Source: Lytechinus pictus (taxonomy: Eukaryota; Echinodermata; Echinoidea; Temnopleuroida; Toxopneustidae). Taken from it: 64,000 bases of DNA. The stretch spans positions 27,541,501-27,605,500 of the forward strand of contig NC_087256.1 of NCBI RefSeq assembly GCF_037042905.1. Reading direction: 5' to 3'. The translations under genes were made by a program, and so were the position numbers. Below are positions 36,101-51,100 of the stretch, piece by piece. The notes beneath the pieces were generated by a model. That model was given only the letters and a program-made list of their open reading frames with translations. It searched no databases and was not told the DNA's origin. Position 1 is the stretch's first letter. Every line of letters begins with the position of its first letter.

Positions 36101-39100
36101 GATTATTTCATTTTTCCCATATCTTTCATTTTAAAAAAATAAGAAAGAAGATGGATAATTTTCAGTCAAAAGGAATTAGTCTACCAAAGCCTGATCTGAA
36201 ATTATCACACTTAAGCCTTCCAAGAACTTTGATTAGATAATTGCCATTCCTATACATGATCATGAACCAAATTTTTCAGTTTATTAGTTATTGGAGAAAA
36301 AGACTTCCACCAAAGCCTTATCTGAAATTATCACACTTTTAAACTTCCAAGAACTTTGATCAGTTAATTGTAATTCCGATGTACGATCCTGAACCAAATT
36401 TGTCACTTTATTAGTTCAGTTCAGTTCATTTATTCATTTCTAAAAAATTCAATGAGTACAGATATACATACATAAAAAAATACACTTCGAATATATACAT
36501 CAGTATTTTAAAAATGTAAACATGCAAAAAACTACTTAAAATAAATACAATTATATTCGTGTATAATTAGGCCTGTGTACAGTAATAATATGAGAAACGA
36601 AAAGGAGGACTTAAAATAAAGCCAATAGTGGCCTTGTGAGTAAAAGTCTCCTAAAAATAATAAATGCTAATTTGGAGGCTACTTGGTATATACAATAATC
36701 AAAGCATATATGAGAACTTAGGTTACAAAAGTAAATGGATTAATAAAACGGACATACGGTATAAGATAAGCAAAAAAAAAAAATTATGACAAATTGTCTA
36801 TAATATTGTAACATAGCTGCAAAAATTAGGAATATTTTGAATAAAAGTATTGTTTTAATTTTCTTTTAAAGAGGGAAAGAGACTCGCATGTGCGAACAAA
36901 TTTCGGAATAGAATTCCAGATTGTTGGGAAGCTGAAACGTATAGCTTTTTGTACATACATGTAGGACTTTCCTACTTTCCATAAATGAAACAAATTACTT
37001 ATACGTGTAGTGTGACAATGTACAACATTATTGATACAAAACATTTTACTGATCTTATTTGGTAATAGTTTTTTAAAGTAGAAAAACCCCAATATTGCAA
37101 CTTGATATTGATAAAGATGGAAAATATTCAGAGTATTAAGTTTACGGAATAAAGGAGTTGAGGGTGAAAGGTAATGACTGTTGGTGCATATACAAACTGC
37201 TCTCTTTTGTAATTTAAATAGTTTATCTAATTTGGATTTACTGCAATTACCCCAAACAGCAATACAATAAAGAATGTGTGATAATATTAACGAATTGTAA
37301 ATAGAGAGTAATGCAGGTTTATTAGTGACTGAATAAAGACTTCTACTAGAGTCTGATCTGAAATGATCACACCTTGAAATTCCATGAACTTTTATCAGAT
37401 GATTGTCATTCTAATATACAATCATGAACCAATTTTTCAGTTTATTAGTAACATGTATTTAATAGATAAAGACTTCTACTACTATGATGATACTCGGCAT
37501 GATCCATAAAGGATGTAAGGCTATAGAATTGACTTGGGTGCTCATTTGCAGTGTGTGCTTGTTACTTGTCATTGGTACTACCACTGCTACAGTGTATAGG
37601 ACTATTACCACAATCAAACGATGCCCAGTACTAGGACTACTACTACTATATCAGAGCCATATGTCATCATAAATCATTACCTCAGCTTCTGCATCACTGA
37701 AAGGATCTGCCTCTCCAAGTCCGCTATCATTTCCATCTTCCTTCGACCTTTGACCTTTCTTTTTGCCATCCCTTTTCCTCTTTTCTGTATAAGAAAGATG
37801 GAGAGCATTAAAACATCTTGCTATTAAAAATGCATACAAAGCAAATACCAGTATAGTAAAGGCATCAATTTCTATTTTTCCCTTCCAGGATATAAACCTT
37901 AAAACTGTAACAGTATCACTTCATTTAAAAACCCAAGAAGAAACTCCATACTGTAATGCCAAATTCTCAAACAAAATTAATATCTTTTAAAATCCTTGAT
38001 AATATAATTGTTGAAATATGAATGTATTGAGAAGCTGAAGACTTGACATGGAGCTGTTACGGCTACTGATCCGTATGCCCTTTAAAAGAAATGTCACTAT
38101 TCAGTGGGTCCCACAAAAAATGAAACCGAGATTTAGCAATGATTTATCATAACTTAATCATAAATGCAATAGACAAATGACCTACCAATGTAAAGCATAG
38201 AATCTCCTCTTACATCTGAAATCAGCCTCTTCAAATTGTTTTTGCTCACTCATGCGTAAATGAGAAATAATCTAAGTAATTTCAGATGAAAGAAGATTCT
38301 AAGCTTTACAATGGTAGGTCATTTGTCTATTGTATTTGTGATTAAGTTATGATAAATCATCGATAAATCTTGGTTTCATTTTTTGCGGGACGCACTGTTT
38401 GTTTATATCATTGCTCAGCTTTGTGTCAATCTTTGGAATGAAATGAGATTGCAAAAATTAAATTAATAGGCAATTGCAAGTGTTGCAATAGTCCAGATTG
38501 GACATTGATATATGGACACTCACTTTCCCAAAGCTAACATAGAGGGCCTCCTGACTCCCTTGGCACTTAGTTAGGAATTGGGAGTCAGGAGGCCCTCTAT
38601 GTTTCGGGATTGGCACTGGGTTAGGAATTGAGGGTCAGGAGGCCCTCTATGTTAGCTTTGGGAAAGAGAGCATCGTCCCATCTGCTCCAGTGTTGCCATT
38701 GACAGCGATTGTGGTGCGACGGGGACCGGGGGTCCAGGTCCATACTGTACCTGCTTTCTTCCTTTGGTCCTCTGGGACAGGGTCTTCTAGTCCTGTGTCT
38801 TTACTGGAGGATGAGAGATCTATCTTACCAGACTCCTTGTCAACACTTGAAAGGAAAGGTAAATATAACAAAAACATAGGAATCAAGGTTAACATGTGCT
38901 ACTAATGGAGCGTTGTGGCCCAGTGGATCAGTCTCTGGACTTAGAAACAGTGGGTCATGAGTTTGAATTCCAGCCATTGTGCAATTTCCTCCAGCAAGAA
39001 ATTGATCCATATTGTAATACACTCAACCCAGGGGAGGTAAATGGGTACCCGGTAGGATAAATTCCTTGAATACACCAAGCGCATTTAGCAGCTGGAGCTA

Positions 39101-42100
39101 AAGATGGTATAATGTATAGGACTAGTGCACCATTGAATAGGAAAGTAGATGATCGGCGCCTCATAAATGCTGTAAATTTTTATTATTATTACTAGTTCAA
39201 ATCAAATACTTATGAGCAGTTCTAGCTTGAGGAAATGGTACTCATTTATCATGAAAGAATCACACTTCAGTATTCAAACAGAGGTTGTTTCACAAAAGAT
39301 TTAAGTGTAACCAAGAGTCGCACTTAAATTTCAGTTGTGTGCAGTATATGCCAATGAAAGCGCACAACCACTATCCATCCATCAGATTACACATTAAATG
39401 AAAACATGCGTTGGCATCAAAGCATTGGAGATGTGAACCAGGTCATGATTCGGCCAACCTAAATAGGAGACAAAATTTGGGGCTGAATACAGAGGCTTAA
39501 GCCTGCGTTCAGAAGCACTTGTATCCATAAGTATCCACAAGTATGACTCTACAGTATAATTCACACTAAATTCTTTGTGAAACCCCCCTCCCCTCCCATT
39601 CTTGCCGAGTTTATCACACACATTTAACATTCGGTAACATACACAATTTCATGAAATCTCTGAATAGGCACAGAGAGAATGCACTTACTACATCACGAAA
39701 CAGACATGACATGGTGTCAAAGTGTGATCCTAGGTTAAAGGTCCAAAACTATCACCAGGGACACGTGACACAAAGGTTAGCGATCAATTGCTAATTTTAA
39801 ATAACAATTCTGATTCGTTCCTCGTCAGTCTACTTAGCAAAATGTGCATGCAAAGATTATCTTGATAGGCCGTTTCATTTAGCGATTAATCACTGATCTT
39901 CGTGTTATTGGGCCCAGATAATTTTATAAACCAAGACAAATCAACACAAATAATACGTCACCGTCCCAAATTAATATTTTCTTAAATCTCTTACCTAAGG
40001 ACCTTCATTGAGAGAAGTTTGCCAACGGTGAATACCACTGATGGCTCTTTCACAAAGAAAGCAGATAGCTTCTTCAGAAGGATGCGCCCCTGGATGCTAC
40101 GTGACAGGCTGCAGGAAACAATAATCAATTCCAAATATACAAATGAAAGTACTACTTTGCAGCTCAAATCATTTAAGTGGAAATTTACTAGGACAAAGTG
40201 AAGTTAAACTAATAGAATCTACCGTGTGAGTCAAAAAAAAAACTTTACACCTCACAAATCCCTAATTTATGGAAAAATGTGCCATGAACACATAATAATT
40301 ATCATATATGGCCTGAAAGAGTATGTCCTCCCAAATAATTTGATACCATAGTTATGGGGTATGTGTTAATGCTTTGATGACCAGGAGGTATTCTTTGCAG
40401 TAAAGTGAATTTTTATTTACGCCAGATCACGGCATGACTGCAATGAATGAATCTACATGTAGATGTCAATGATGTCATAATCCTACAAGGGTTGCATTAA
40501 AATCCATTTCAACACACCTTTTGAGTAGTTTACATTATTATTGTTTAATAACAAGATGATTGAAATAACAGAAATGAACAAACACATAATATAAATATTA
40601 TCTCAACCAAAACGAAAGCACAGATTCATCATTATTTCCTGACACAGATTTCCTTGTCTTTCATGGTTTTTTTTTAAATTTTACTGTTCTCACACAAACT
40701 GACTTCTGACTTGTCAAAGTTACCCAGTCAAAAGCCAGAGCCGCTTCTTTCATGTGAGGATACCGCAAGCAGCCTTTCATTACTAATTCTCACACTTCAT
40801 CATAAACAATGGGTCAGATGCATAAAATGTAGCAATTGCTGGCAAGCAATTGCTTCAAGCACGAGCAATAGCTAGCCAAGCAAAAGATCATGCTTCAGCA
40901 ATTGCTTAATTTTGTATGCATAACCCCTTGCTCGTGCTTGAACCCTTTTCTTAATTGCCTTCAGAAAGAACTTGCTAGCGGTTTAAACAATAGCAACGTC
41001 ACGCTGGTGCGAACAAGAATACAAAGGTGTGGCAGTGCAAATTACCGCTTCTTTCCTACAACATCTTTTCCTCAGACGTGGTGTCAAACCAACTCATTTC
41101 TTTGAGATAAATCTATATATAAGGCATTTGGTTTGCACTTATTAGGAAGAAAACAAGTACATGTAGGTTACGGTACACCTTGGGGTTCTCTCTCAGGTGC
41201 ATAAACATGATTAATACCCTGATCAAGCAAACGCTCAAGCTGCTCTGACGGAGCTTGAAAAAACCTCAGCAAGTGCTTAAACGCACAAGCGAAATGCTCG
41301 CTTAATGCATACGCTCTTTAGCAATAGCTTAACCATCAAGAAAATGCTAGCAGTCAGTTAGCGAGTGCTTGAACTTACTAGCAAAAGCATTCGCTCGCTC
41401 ATTTTCATGCATACAGAATCAAGCAAAAGCCTAAGCAAAAGCAATTGCTACTTTTTATGCATCTGACCCAATACAATGGGAAATGAATAAAAGCTGCTAT
41501 GAAAAGATCCATAGTGCTGTTATGGCAGGATTCCCGCTAAAAGACATTGCACAGACTTGACAAAGTATCTTATTACAAGATTTCATTCTAATTTGAATAA
41601 TTATTATTACCTGACAAAGACTCCCTTGTCTGAGCAATGCCTGACGTACCCTCTGACAGCTTGACCTTCCTTGAGGTCACCTACGGTTTTAATCTCAGGG
41701 TCATATCCCGAGGGCGGGGTATCTTTCTTGATCCGAGAAGGTCGCATGGAGACGACAAATCCTTGCCTATCCGTGCTGGTTTCGAGTATACAGCATCTAA
41801 CAAAATCAGAAGTATGAAAATACTTAACTACTTGAAACCGTACAGTTTGAACTCTATTTAGTTTTTGGTAAATCTTTCTAGCATATTCATTGGACAGTTT
41901 AAAGGGAATGTCTATCATAACAAAGTGAACAGTTAACAGAAGAAACTGAAGCGTGGTACAACTGAATAATCAACTAAGTAAAATTACAAATTAAAACTTG
42001 TAAATTCCTTCAAAATCAAATGAAATAAAGAGTTTTATCATATTAAAGTTTTGAAGTATTTTATGAATTGAGGATGTAGTTAGTTAACTATTCATATTAT

Positions 42101-45100
42101 AGGGCTACCTTTCTTTTGTATTTTATCATAAGAAATCCGAAATGTTTTAAATGTATACATATGCATAAAGAATCACTCCATTGTATCAAGATAATTTACA
42201 CTAAAGTTGATTCTAGACATTCCATGATGTGCAAAAATATGCTTTCCATGATTTTGCAGAAAATTGAAATATTTGTAATTTCACATAACCAAATACAAAG
42301 GGAAAAACTGAGATAACAATCCCATTTGCTATGACCAATAAATCTTGTTTTGGAAACAAAAGTAGACTTCAAACTGCCACAACTGTAATGTTCAGCCCAA
42401 TTTTGATCAAATTTACAGATTGGCTGTTAACATCTAAACCACAGTGGTCTCAGGTTAAAGTAACCTTTTACTTTCAATTATAATTGTGTTAATTACTAAG
42501 AAATAACCAGATGCATTCCCCATTTATTGTTTTAGTTTGGACATTACAATAGCCTTAATTAATAAACTGGCCCTTTGTTTTGTTTCATGTTTTCTTCTTA
42601 ATCGTTTGAAATTGTTTGTCTTAACTTTACATTGTTAAGTTTTCATGAGCATGTTATATTTTTATTTATATTGTAGGGCATCTAAGGACAACAGCATACC
42701 AGTTAGTGATGGGAGACACCCAACGAAAAGAAGACTCATTAACACATAAATGAATAAATAAGCTACCTGTGATATATATGATCCTCAAATCTTTCCAGGG
42801 GGTTTTCTTGGTAGATGTCATCGATGTCCGTCACAAACACGGAACCATGATGGCCAAAGGGAAGCTGGACATGAACCTTGTTCTCTCGGATATTGGTCAC
42901 TTTACAATTGACCACTGAACCAACTTCAAAAGTAGTTTCTGTAGACCCTGTGGTAAAAAAATATGATAATAATGATAGGCATTTCTATTGTGCCATCTAT
43001 CTAGAAATAATCTATTCTGAGGCACTTTGTTTGTTATCATTATTATTACCCAGGCTCGAGCTCGAGCTGCATTCCAGCGCTCAGGGCAATCATGGAATTA
43101 ATTCTGCCGGGTACCCATTCACCTCACCTGGATTGAGTGCAGCACAATGTGGGTAAATTTCTTGCTGAAGGAAAACACTCCATGGCTGGGTTTCAAACCC
43201 AAGTCCCTCTGATTGAGAGACAAGTGTCATAACCACTAGACCATGACACCCCCGAAAATATGACAAAACAAGTTCTCAGCGAGCATTGTATGATTGGAAA
43301 CCCAAAAGGAAGAAATATTCTAATAATAATAAACCACTTTGTACCATTTAATACATCGTAAAGACATCTCTAAGCACTTCACAAATAGATGATTACCCGG
43401 GTCATCGGATCCTCAAATGCCCACACACAGTGTATGCACTTTCTCTACTCCCTGGGGAACATTCCATCAAGGGTTTCAAAACTCAATTCTCAGATCATGA
43501 ATTTCAAAGTGAGCCTTTTCTGTTACTGCATCATCACAGAACATTATAAAAGGGCAATTCCATAAAATAAGCAACATTTTCGTACATCTCATCCCTATTG
43601 CCTTATGTACATGTGTTTTGAAGTAATCTTCCATCATAATTAGTTTGAAAATTAACACTTGAGATATATCTGAAAATCAAAAAATAAAACTTAACCAAGC
43701 TCTTTATCTGCAAAGAAATAAAAGATGAAAGCTCAAAATTGAATCGATGAAAATAAACTTGAAATACTCTTACCACTCATAGATAACTCTAATAGCTTGT
43801 GTTTGCTATCCTGTCTCACGACCTTTGCCCTACGAGCCTGACCTGGTTTAAAGTACGACTCTGGGTTCTCAAGGTTGGAGGCGTGCTTGGAGAAATTCAG
43901 ACGATGGACCTTGCCTCCAAGAGATCGATTGAGGTAAACCCATAAGATATCCTTTTCGAGCTGTGGAAATATTCATTATGTATGATTATTATTTTATTTG
44001 GCTACGAAACACAAGACAGAAGTATGATAGGAGTCCTAAAGCTACACACCGCTCCAATGTGCATGCAATTTCGATTGTAAAATGCGCACTCTGTGTGTTG
44101 AGCTGTGACTGCAACGCGACGAACGATTCCTCTTTAGTTTCTTCTACAGAGGCTACAATAAATCACTAAATGCAGAGAAAACCAGCAACTGTTTGGAATT
44201 TTGGAGTTACATTCACTTTGATTTCCTATTTTCCTCTAAGAATATGATCATTATTTAGATATTCAGGCACAGGAAATACTTTTTCTTTGCATGATAAATC
44301 AAGTGCGTAGCTGTAGGACGCCTTCTACATTGGGCAGCAAAATCAAGAGGTGTTCGGAAACACGGCAGGATTTTCGTAACAGTGAGTTTTGTGATATTTC
44401 CTTCTTGGTTAAGAATTTTTAGAACATTTACCACAAATTTGTGAAAGATGATTTGTTAAAATATTAAAATTGGCATAGCTTTTATCATTTGTAATGAAAG
44501 TGCGTAGCTTTGGGTCCCCCCATCATAAAAATGAATAACATTGTCATAATCATACATTTGCCTATGAAAGCCAGAGACTGAAAAACCTAATTGAATAACT
44601 GGCATAAGTATGTTATTAAAAGTATATTCTCAATAGCAGAAGATTAGAGAATACATAGGAACATATTCATAGCTGTTGTGTATAGATTATCTGACACCAA
44701 GATGTACATCTATACATCTAATGACACAGTCTTATTTGTATAAACCAAACTAATATCAAACTCATTTCTAAGAATGGTCACATAAAGAGGGTGTTTTCCC
44801 CTAATTTCCAGTAATGAGAGTAGAAAAACAATTTCTTTGCATTTCATGAATCATCTGTTATATGAAACACACAATCCACTTTTTCATCAATTTATCTCAC
44901 AATTCATTTGAAGTAAACTGTTTTCAATGACGATCACATCACTTTCAAAGAACAGAAAGAAAGAAAGACAATAATTTGACCTTCAAATAACCTTTCATTG
45001 AACTCCTCAAAATCCAATTAAAAATCTTTCAGTACCTTGTTAGTTTCACATTCCTCCTTGTTTACAACTTATACCGTGTTTACACTTGATCGGCTTTTGG

Positions 45101-48100
45101 TTCAGAACCAAAAGCCGATGCAGAATCGGCTTTTGGTTTGCATTTACACGTTGTTACAGCTCGCGGTTCAGAACCGCAAGCCGATGCAAAAACCTGAAAT
45201 GATATGCACACCAACGATATACGTCATAATAAAGACAACGCTGGATCAGTGCGCTTACAATTACGTCACAATGGTAAAGTAAATGAAATGCGCACAAATT
45301 GCCGATGCAGAATCGGCTTTCTGTTTACACGTAGTAAAAAAGCCGATTCTGCATCGGCTCGCGGTTCAGAACCTACTACTTTGGTGGTGCAAATTGCCGG
45401 TTCTGAACCGCGAGCCGATGCAAGTTAATCGCGTTTACACGCTATGAAAAAGCCGATGCTGCATCGGCTCGTGGTTCAGAACCGCGAGCCGATTCAAAAG
45501 CCAATTAAGTGTAAACATGGTATTGGGCAATTAGAATTATCCACCTTTACTTCATGTGGATTTCATGTAGATTGCAGTATCCAAATTACTAAGCTTGTAC
45601 ATTACATCCTTATGTGTGTACATTGCCATCAAGAATTTCCTGTGTAATTAACATCCTACAAACTATTCAATCCACCTGCAAAGTTTAGTGACCTGCCCTC
45701 AAACCAGTTCAAACCAGTTCAGCCCCTTCTTTAGTACAATTTTGAGCAAATGTCCAACATATAATAAAGCAGTAAAGATAATATAAACAGGTTTATTACT
45801 ATATTCTTTTTTCAATGAAGCAGGATTTTTCAATCCTTTCTAAACATAAGCAAAATCATCATCATTCATATAGTTGAGGCCAGAAGTTTACATACACCCA
45901 GGAAATTCAAAGAATAGTTGACACTTGCCAAACATCATAAAATTTACTGTTATCTTATAGAATATTTGTACTATCATGACGAATTTGATATCAAACAAAT
46001 GAGTATGCCATGCACCTTCATTACGTTGCTTTGTCATCAAGAGCTGAAAAATATTTAGGTGTCATTTTCCCCAAAAAATCTTCATATTTTTGACAAATTA
46101 AAAATGAAAACTTTCATATTTGTGCTAGTTACTTTTCAACACCAACATTTCAGATTAAACTTTTTTGTTCAGTTGTGACATATCCTGATAGAAAATGTAA
46201 TATAAATCATAGATTTGACAGTTATATATTTCTCTGAAACAATGTTTGAAAATATAATAACTAACAAACAATACATTTGGCACGAATATTACTTTTTTTT
46301 CTTCAAAGAAAGAAAATTCCACCTGAAATATACTTTAATCCCAACGGCATCCAAACCATGTGAAAAAGCTTAATATGCTCTTTCATTTGACACCAAATTC
46401 GTCAGGGTAGTATTTATATTTCTGAAGATTTATTCACTTTTAGGATGTTTGGCAAGCAAAACAAATTTCACTGAATTCCATGGGTGTATGTAAACTTTTG
46501 GCCTCAACTGTATAATTATTTAGGCAGGATTTAATGCCTACCGCATTATACAGATTGAACATGATGTAAAGGTGATAAATATGAAACTCAATCTCAAAGG
46601 ATATAGTATATGAGAGTTTTTATCCAATGTCAATACAAGATTGTTCAGTTTTAAAATATACCGTAGAAAAGCATTTGGAGATGTATCACACCCAGTTTTC
46701 ACATGAAATAATAAAAAATAAAAAATAAAGTTTTGTGAAAATCATAGTGATCAAGTACTTCTATATAGAACTTACTCTGTTGATGATACAAGTAACAGCT
46801 TGTCCAGTTTGGAATGAAGTTATATCACATTCTGAAGGTGTACTGTCTGAATCCATCATACTAACAATAAAAATATGACAAGAAAATAATCAATTTAATG
46901 CAATATGAGATTTGTTAAGCTCTTAAATGTACAAACACGGTACAGTCATTGGTTTAATAATAATTTTCACCCCATTTTTTAAAAATAAATCTACAATTCT
47001 ACCTACAAAATTTTCTGGCAATCATTCAAAGCAATATTAAACATATTACTTGCTTGCACTTAGATTAAGGATCTAATTAGGAAAAGATTAATATTTTCAA
47101 GGGTTGTTTTTTCTTGTATTTTGAAGAAGAAAACTCAACATGACTCTTATTGTCTGATCAATGACGTGAAACTTACACGTAGAGATGAAAGTGATATGAA
47201 GGGTGGGGGAGGGGTGTCAGAGAGAAAGAGAGAGTAGGATATAAAGAAAGATTAAAAAACACAGTTTGATAATATTGAGACAAAATAAAGAGTGTCAAGG
47301 AAACAGAGATATGCAGATTGCTATACACTCACCCACCCCCCCCCCTGCAAGCATGAAAATACTGCCCCCCCCCCTCTCTCTCTCTCTCTCTTACATAATC
47401 TCCTTTTCCTTTTCTACTCTGCCATAATTTTCTCACTCCGTCCATTTTCCTTCTTGCCCCTCTTCTCTTCATTGCCTGCTCCAATTCTCTCTCCTTCTCA
47501 GTCCTATGTATCACTCTGTATTTTCATTGTATCTTTTTTATCTTGTAAACTGAATGTTATTCAGCATACAGGCTGCTACGATTAGTGAAAAAAAAACCAT
47601 ACTACTAACTCTGTACCTAGAAAGAGAGAGAGAGAGAGAGAGGGGCAGACAGACAGACACACATACACACACACACTCACATATCTAAAGGGCTACTAGT
47701 ACAAGCAGAGGAGAGGGAAGGAAAAAAATCTCATTCTGTCGAGAATACAGTACAAATGGAGGAAGACAAAGATAAATCACAAACCTTTTCCGTGTACTCA
47801 ATTCAAGGAGCGACAGAGCACCATCCCCATGAGATATAGCCAGATGTTGTGCTCTTTTACCATGGCGATAACCTATGACCTTTGCCTTGACCTTCTGTCC
47901 AATGCTGAACTGTTCCAGTGGAAACGATCCCTAAATAACACAAAGTGATTAAAAACACATACATTTTGGAATAAAAATAGGGAATACATATATATCTACA
48001 TGTACATACAGTATGTTATCACGCCCTTGCCATGATGAAACTTGGGGAATTCGGGGGGTGTTTCACAAAGATTTAAGTATGACTTATAGAGTCGTACTTA

Positions 48101-51100
48101 AATGCTGACGTGTACATGATATGAAACGCGCAATCTTATTGATCACGCAGTAGTGCGCGTCTTCTTGGCATGATCTGACCAATGCGGTCACGCCTTTTAT
48201 AACGCACGCAACTAGGTCTTTAAGTGCAACTCTAAACCCTCTAGAGGATATCATTTGCTTTGTAAAGCAGTTTTGATAAACAAAATAAAAACATCATATT
48301 GATATCATCATGGCAGATTAAAAAAGATTTCTCTCTTTATCTTCCTTTCTTTCAACTCACGGATTTCATTGTATCTGATACTTCAGTAGCATGTATCCTT
48401 CCATAGCCTCGGCCATCGGTGATCTCAACATTTGCCTGGGTTTCCTTGACTGATTTCACACTGCAAAATAACAAATCGGCACATGAGGGCGCTATTCATA
48501 AAAGTTTAGGTGTCAAATTTCCATCATACCGCACTGTATAATATTTCATATGTTATATTGCTGTATTGCATGTACTTCACTTTATTTTGTACATTTTGTT
48601 TATTACCCTTGTTTGTATGAAAAATGTGATATTATCTGAATAAAAGCTAAAAACATTTTTTTTTAAATATATATATATTCCGACAGACAAGTTAAATGTA
48701 TAACTAGCATAACAGGTAGATAATCTAATTATTGAAATAAACCAATATTTGTCTCATATCAATCATAAAGCGTATCAAGTAGAACATTATGACTAACATG
48801 GGATTCAATAATAATTAGCGGGTTTAAAATTCACTATTACTACACGTAAGAGGTCCACCATCATTTAATGGTTACACTTCGTAATTCTGAAGGTTCGTTA
48901 TTCCGAAGGTTCTTTATTCCGAAAGTTCGTAATTCCGAAACATGTAAATTGCCTATACTCAATGTTCGTTAATCCGAAAACGTAAAGGGTTCGTTAATCC
49001 GAACATTTGTGGCGTTATTCTGTAGGTTCGTTTTTCTGAAGGTTCGATAAAAAAAAAAAAGAAATAAGGTTCGATGTTCCGAAGGTTCGTTACTCCGAAA
49101 ACGAAATAAGGTTTGATGTTCCGAAGGTTCGTTAGTCCGAAAAAGAAATAAGGTTCGTTAATCATTTCGTTTTCGGACTAACGAACCTTCGGAATTACAA
49201 ACCTCATTTCGTTTTCGGATTAACGAACCTTCGGAATTACGAACCTCATTACGTTTTCGGAATTACGAACCTCATTTCGTTTTCGGACTAACGAACCTTC
49301 GGAATTACGAACCTTATTTCGTTTTCGGATTAACGAACCTTCAGCAATACGAACCTTCGGAATAACCGAACCTTCGGAATAACGAAGCTTCGGAATTACG
49401 AATGTATGCGCATTTAATTTCTTCTGCAGAACGTGACACTGTTATACATGAAAGCAAGGACTGAAATATTGACAATAATACCACAGTCACATTTCCCCTA
49501 CGGCGGCGGTACGGCAAGTCAAAAACAGCGGTTTTATTCAATTTTAAATTCAAACCACCTATATGTAACTGGTACAAAAAACATCGAAACAGCTGTTTTC
49601 CACTTGCGGTACAGCGGGGCCGTAGGGGAAATGTGACTGAGGTATAAGATAAGAGAGAACCAGTGGAAATATCTAGAATCAAATAATTACATTGCATTAC
49701 AGAGCATCCTATAGATGCATACATGCAGACATTTGAATCTATTGAGAGTATGATGAGGTTTCAGCAGAGAATAAGTACATGTACTTACACAGCATCCACA
49801 ATCTGTCCAATCAATTTCTTGGCGTTATCATGGACGGCGGCCGATCTACGTTCTTTTTCTTGCTTTCTGGAGAGCTTTGCCTTTCCTTTCACCAAAGTTG
49901 CTAGGAATCTTCCATCAACGAAGCTGCACATTCATGAGGCAAAGTGAGAGAATATTTTTTAAAATCTCTATTTTTTCCTATCACAGTGCAAAAAACTGTA
50001 CATAATGGAACAAATTGCCATTTTGTAGCTGATTTGTAACTGTCTGATTTTGAAAACCCTAGAGAAGTTCACATGGAAAAATCACTGTTTTCTAGCCATT
50101 TTTCAAAAGGGCTACAAAACACCTACATGCATTAAAGGGAGAGAAATTGGCTACAAAACAGCAAGTTGCCCTCTGTGCATTTGAATTCAATAGTTCAAAT
50201 ATCACAATGTGACTCAACATAATCTAGCTATGATGTGTTAGAAATTAAAAAAAAATACCCATGATGAAAATCTGTTATGATCAACGAAGGAACAGTGCAC
50301 TATTCCATCCTCATCAACGTTACAGAAGTGGTATCTAACAAAATGTTTCAGTCGATACTGGTGAAAAGTTCCACCAGTATCGGCCTCATAGACACGTGTA
50401 TTAATTGCATGAAGAGCAGTTAACTGATTATCTACGCATACAGTATACAGACAGCCAAAATGACAGCGTCCATGGAGGAAGGCCTGCCTTGGTTTGTGAT
50501 GAAAGGTGTCAAGGTCGGTTCTACATGATAGTGAGGGCACAAAGAAGCAAATAAAGTAGAGATTGTCAATGACAATCTGTCGAAGACTACGGCTGTCACA
50601 AGATGTGGATTTTGAAGATTTAGCAAACAAGAACATAGTTGATTTAGAGCAGTATTTGTAGCCATTCTACGCCGGGGCCCGTCAGAAGAAAGAGGATGTT
50701 AACCTTGCTAAGACGATGCAATGTATCAAGTTTGCTTTACAGCAATACTTTCTGTCAATCAAGGATGTAGACATCAAAGGCAAGGACTTCCCTGTTTCGA
50801 ATCTTGTATTTAAGGCTACAATTGTGGAGCTGAAGGAATATTTATTTATTCATTTACAAACTGCGGGATGAAACACAATGCTATTTTTTTCCATAGGGGT
50901 CCATGATTTTCATGTGTATCTTAGGCAACCGGGAAGGGATATATCCAATATCATTCATAATAATAATAATAATAATATGCAACATTTATATAGAGCTTAA
51001 TACAAATGTTTCTAAGTGCTGCATACTATTACCCCGGCTTTAGCACGGCTTCCTGCCGGGTACCCATTTACTACACCTGGGTCGAGAGTGGCAAATGTAG

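Noticed and set aside
50238-50665. Minus-strand frames of 132 and 77 residues next to the Crypton relic
   Set aside because: No recognisable domain, no splice context fitting PDCD11, and overlap with repeat DNA. Possibly a remnant of another element; not supported as a gene.
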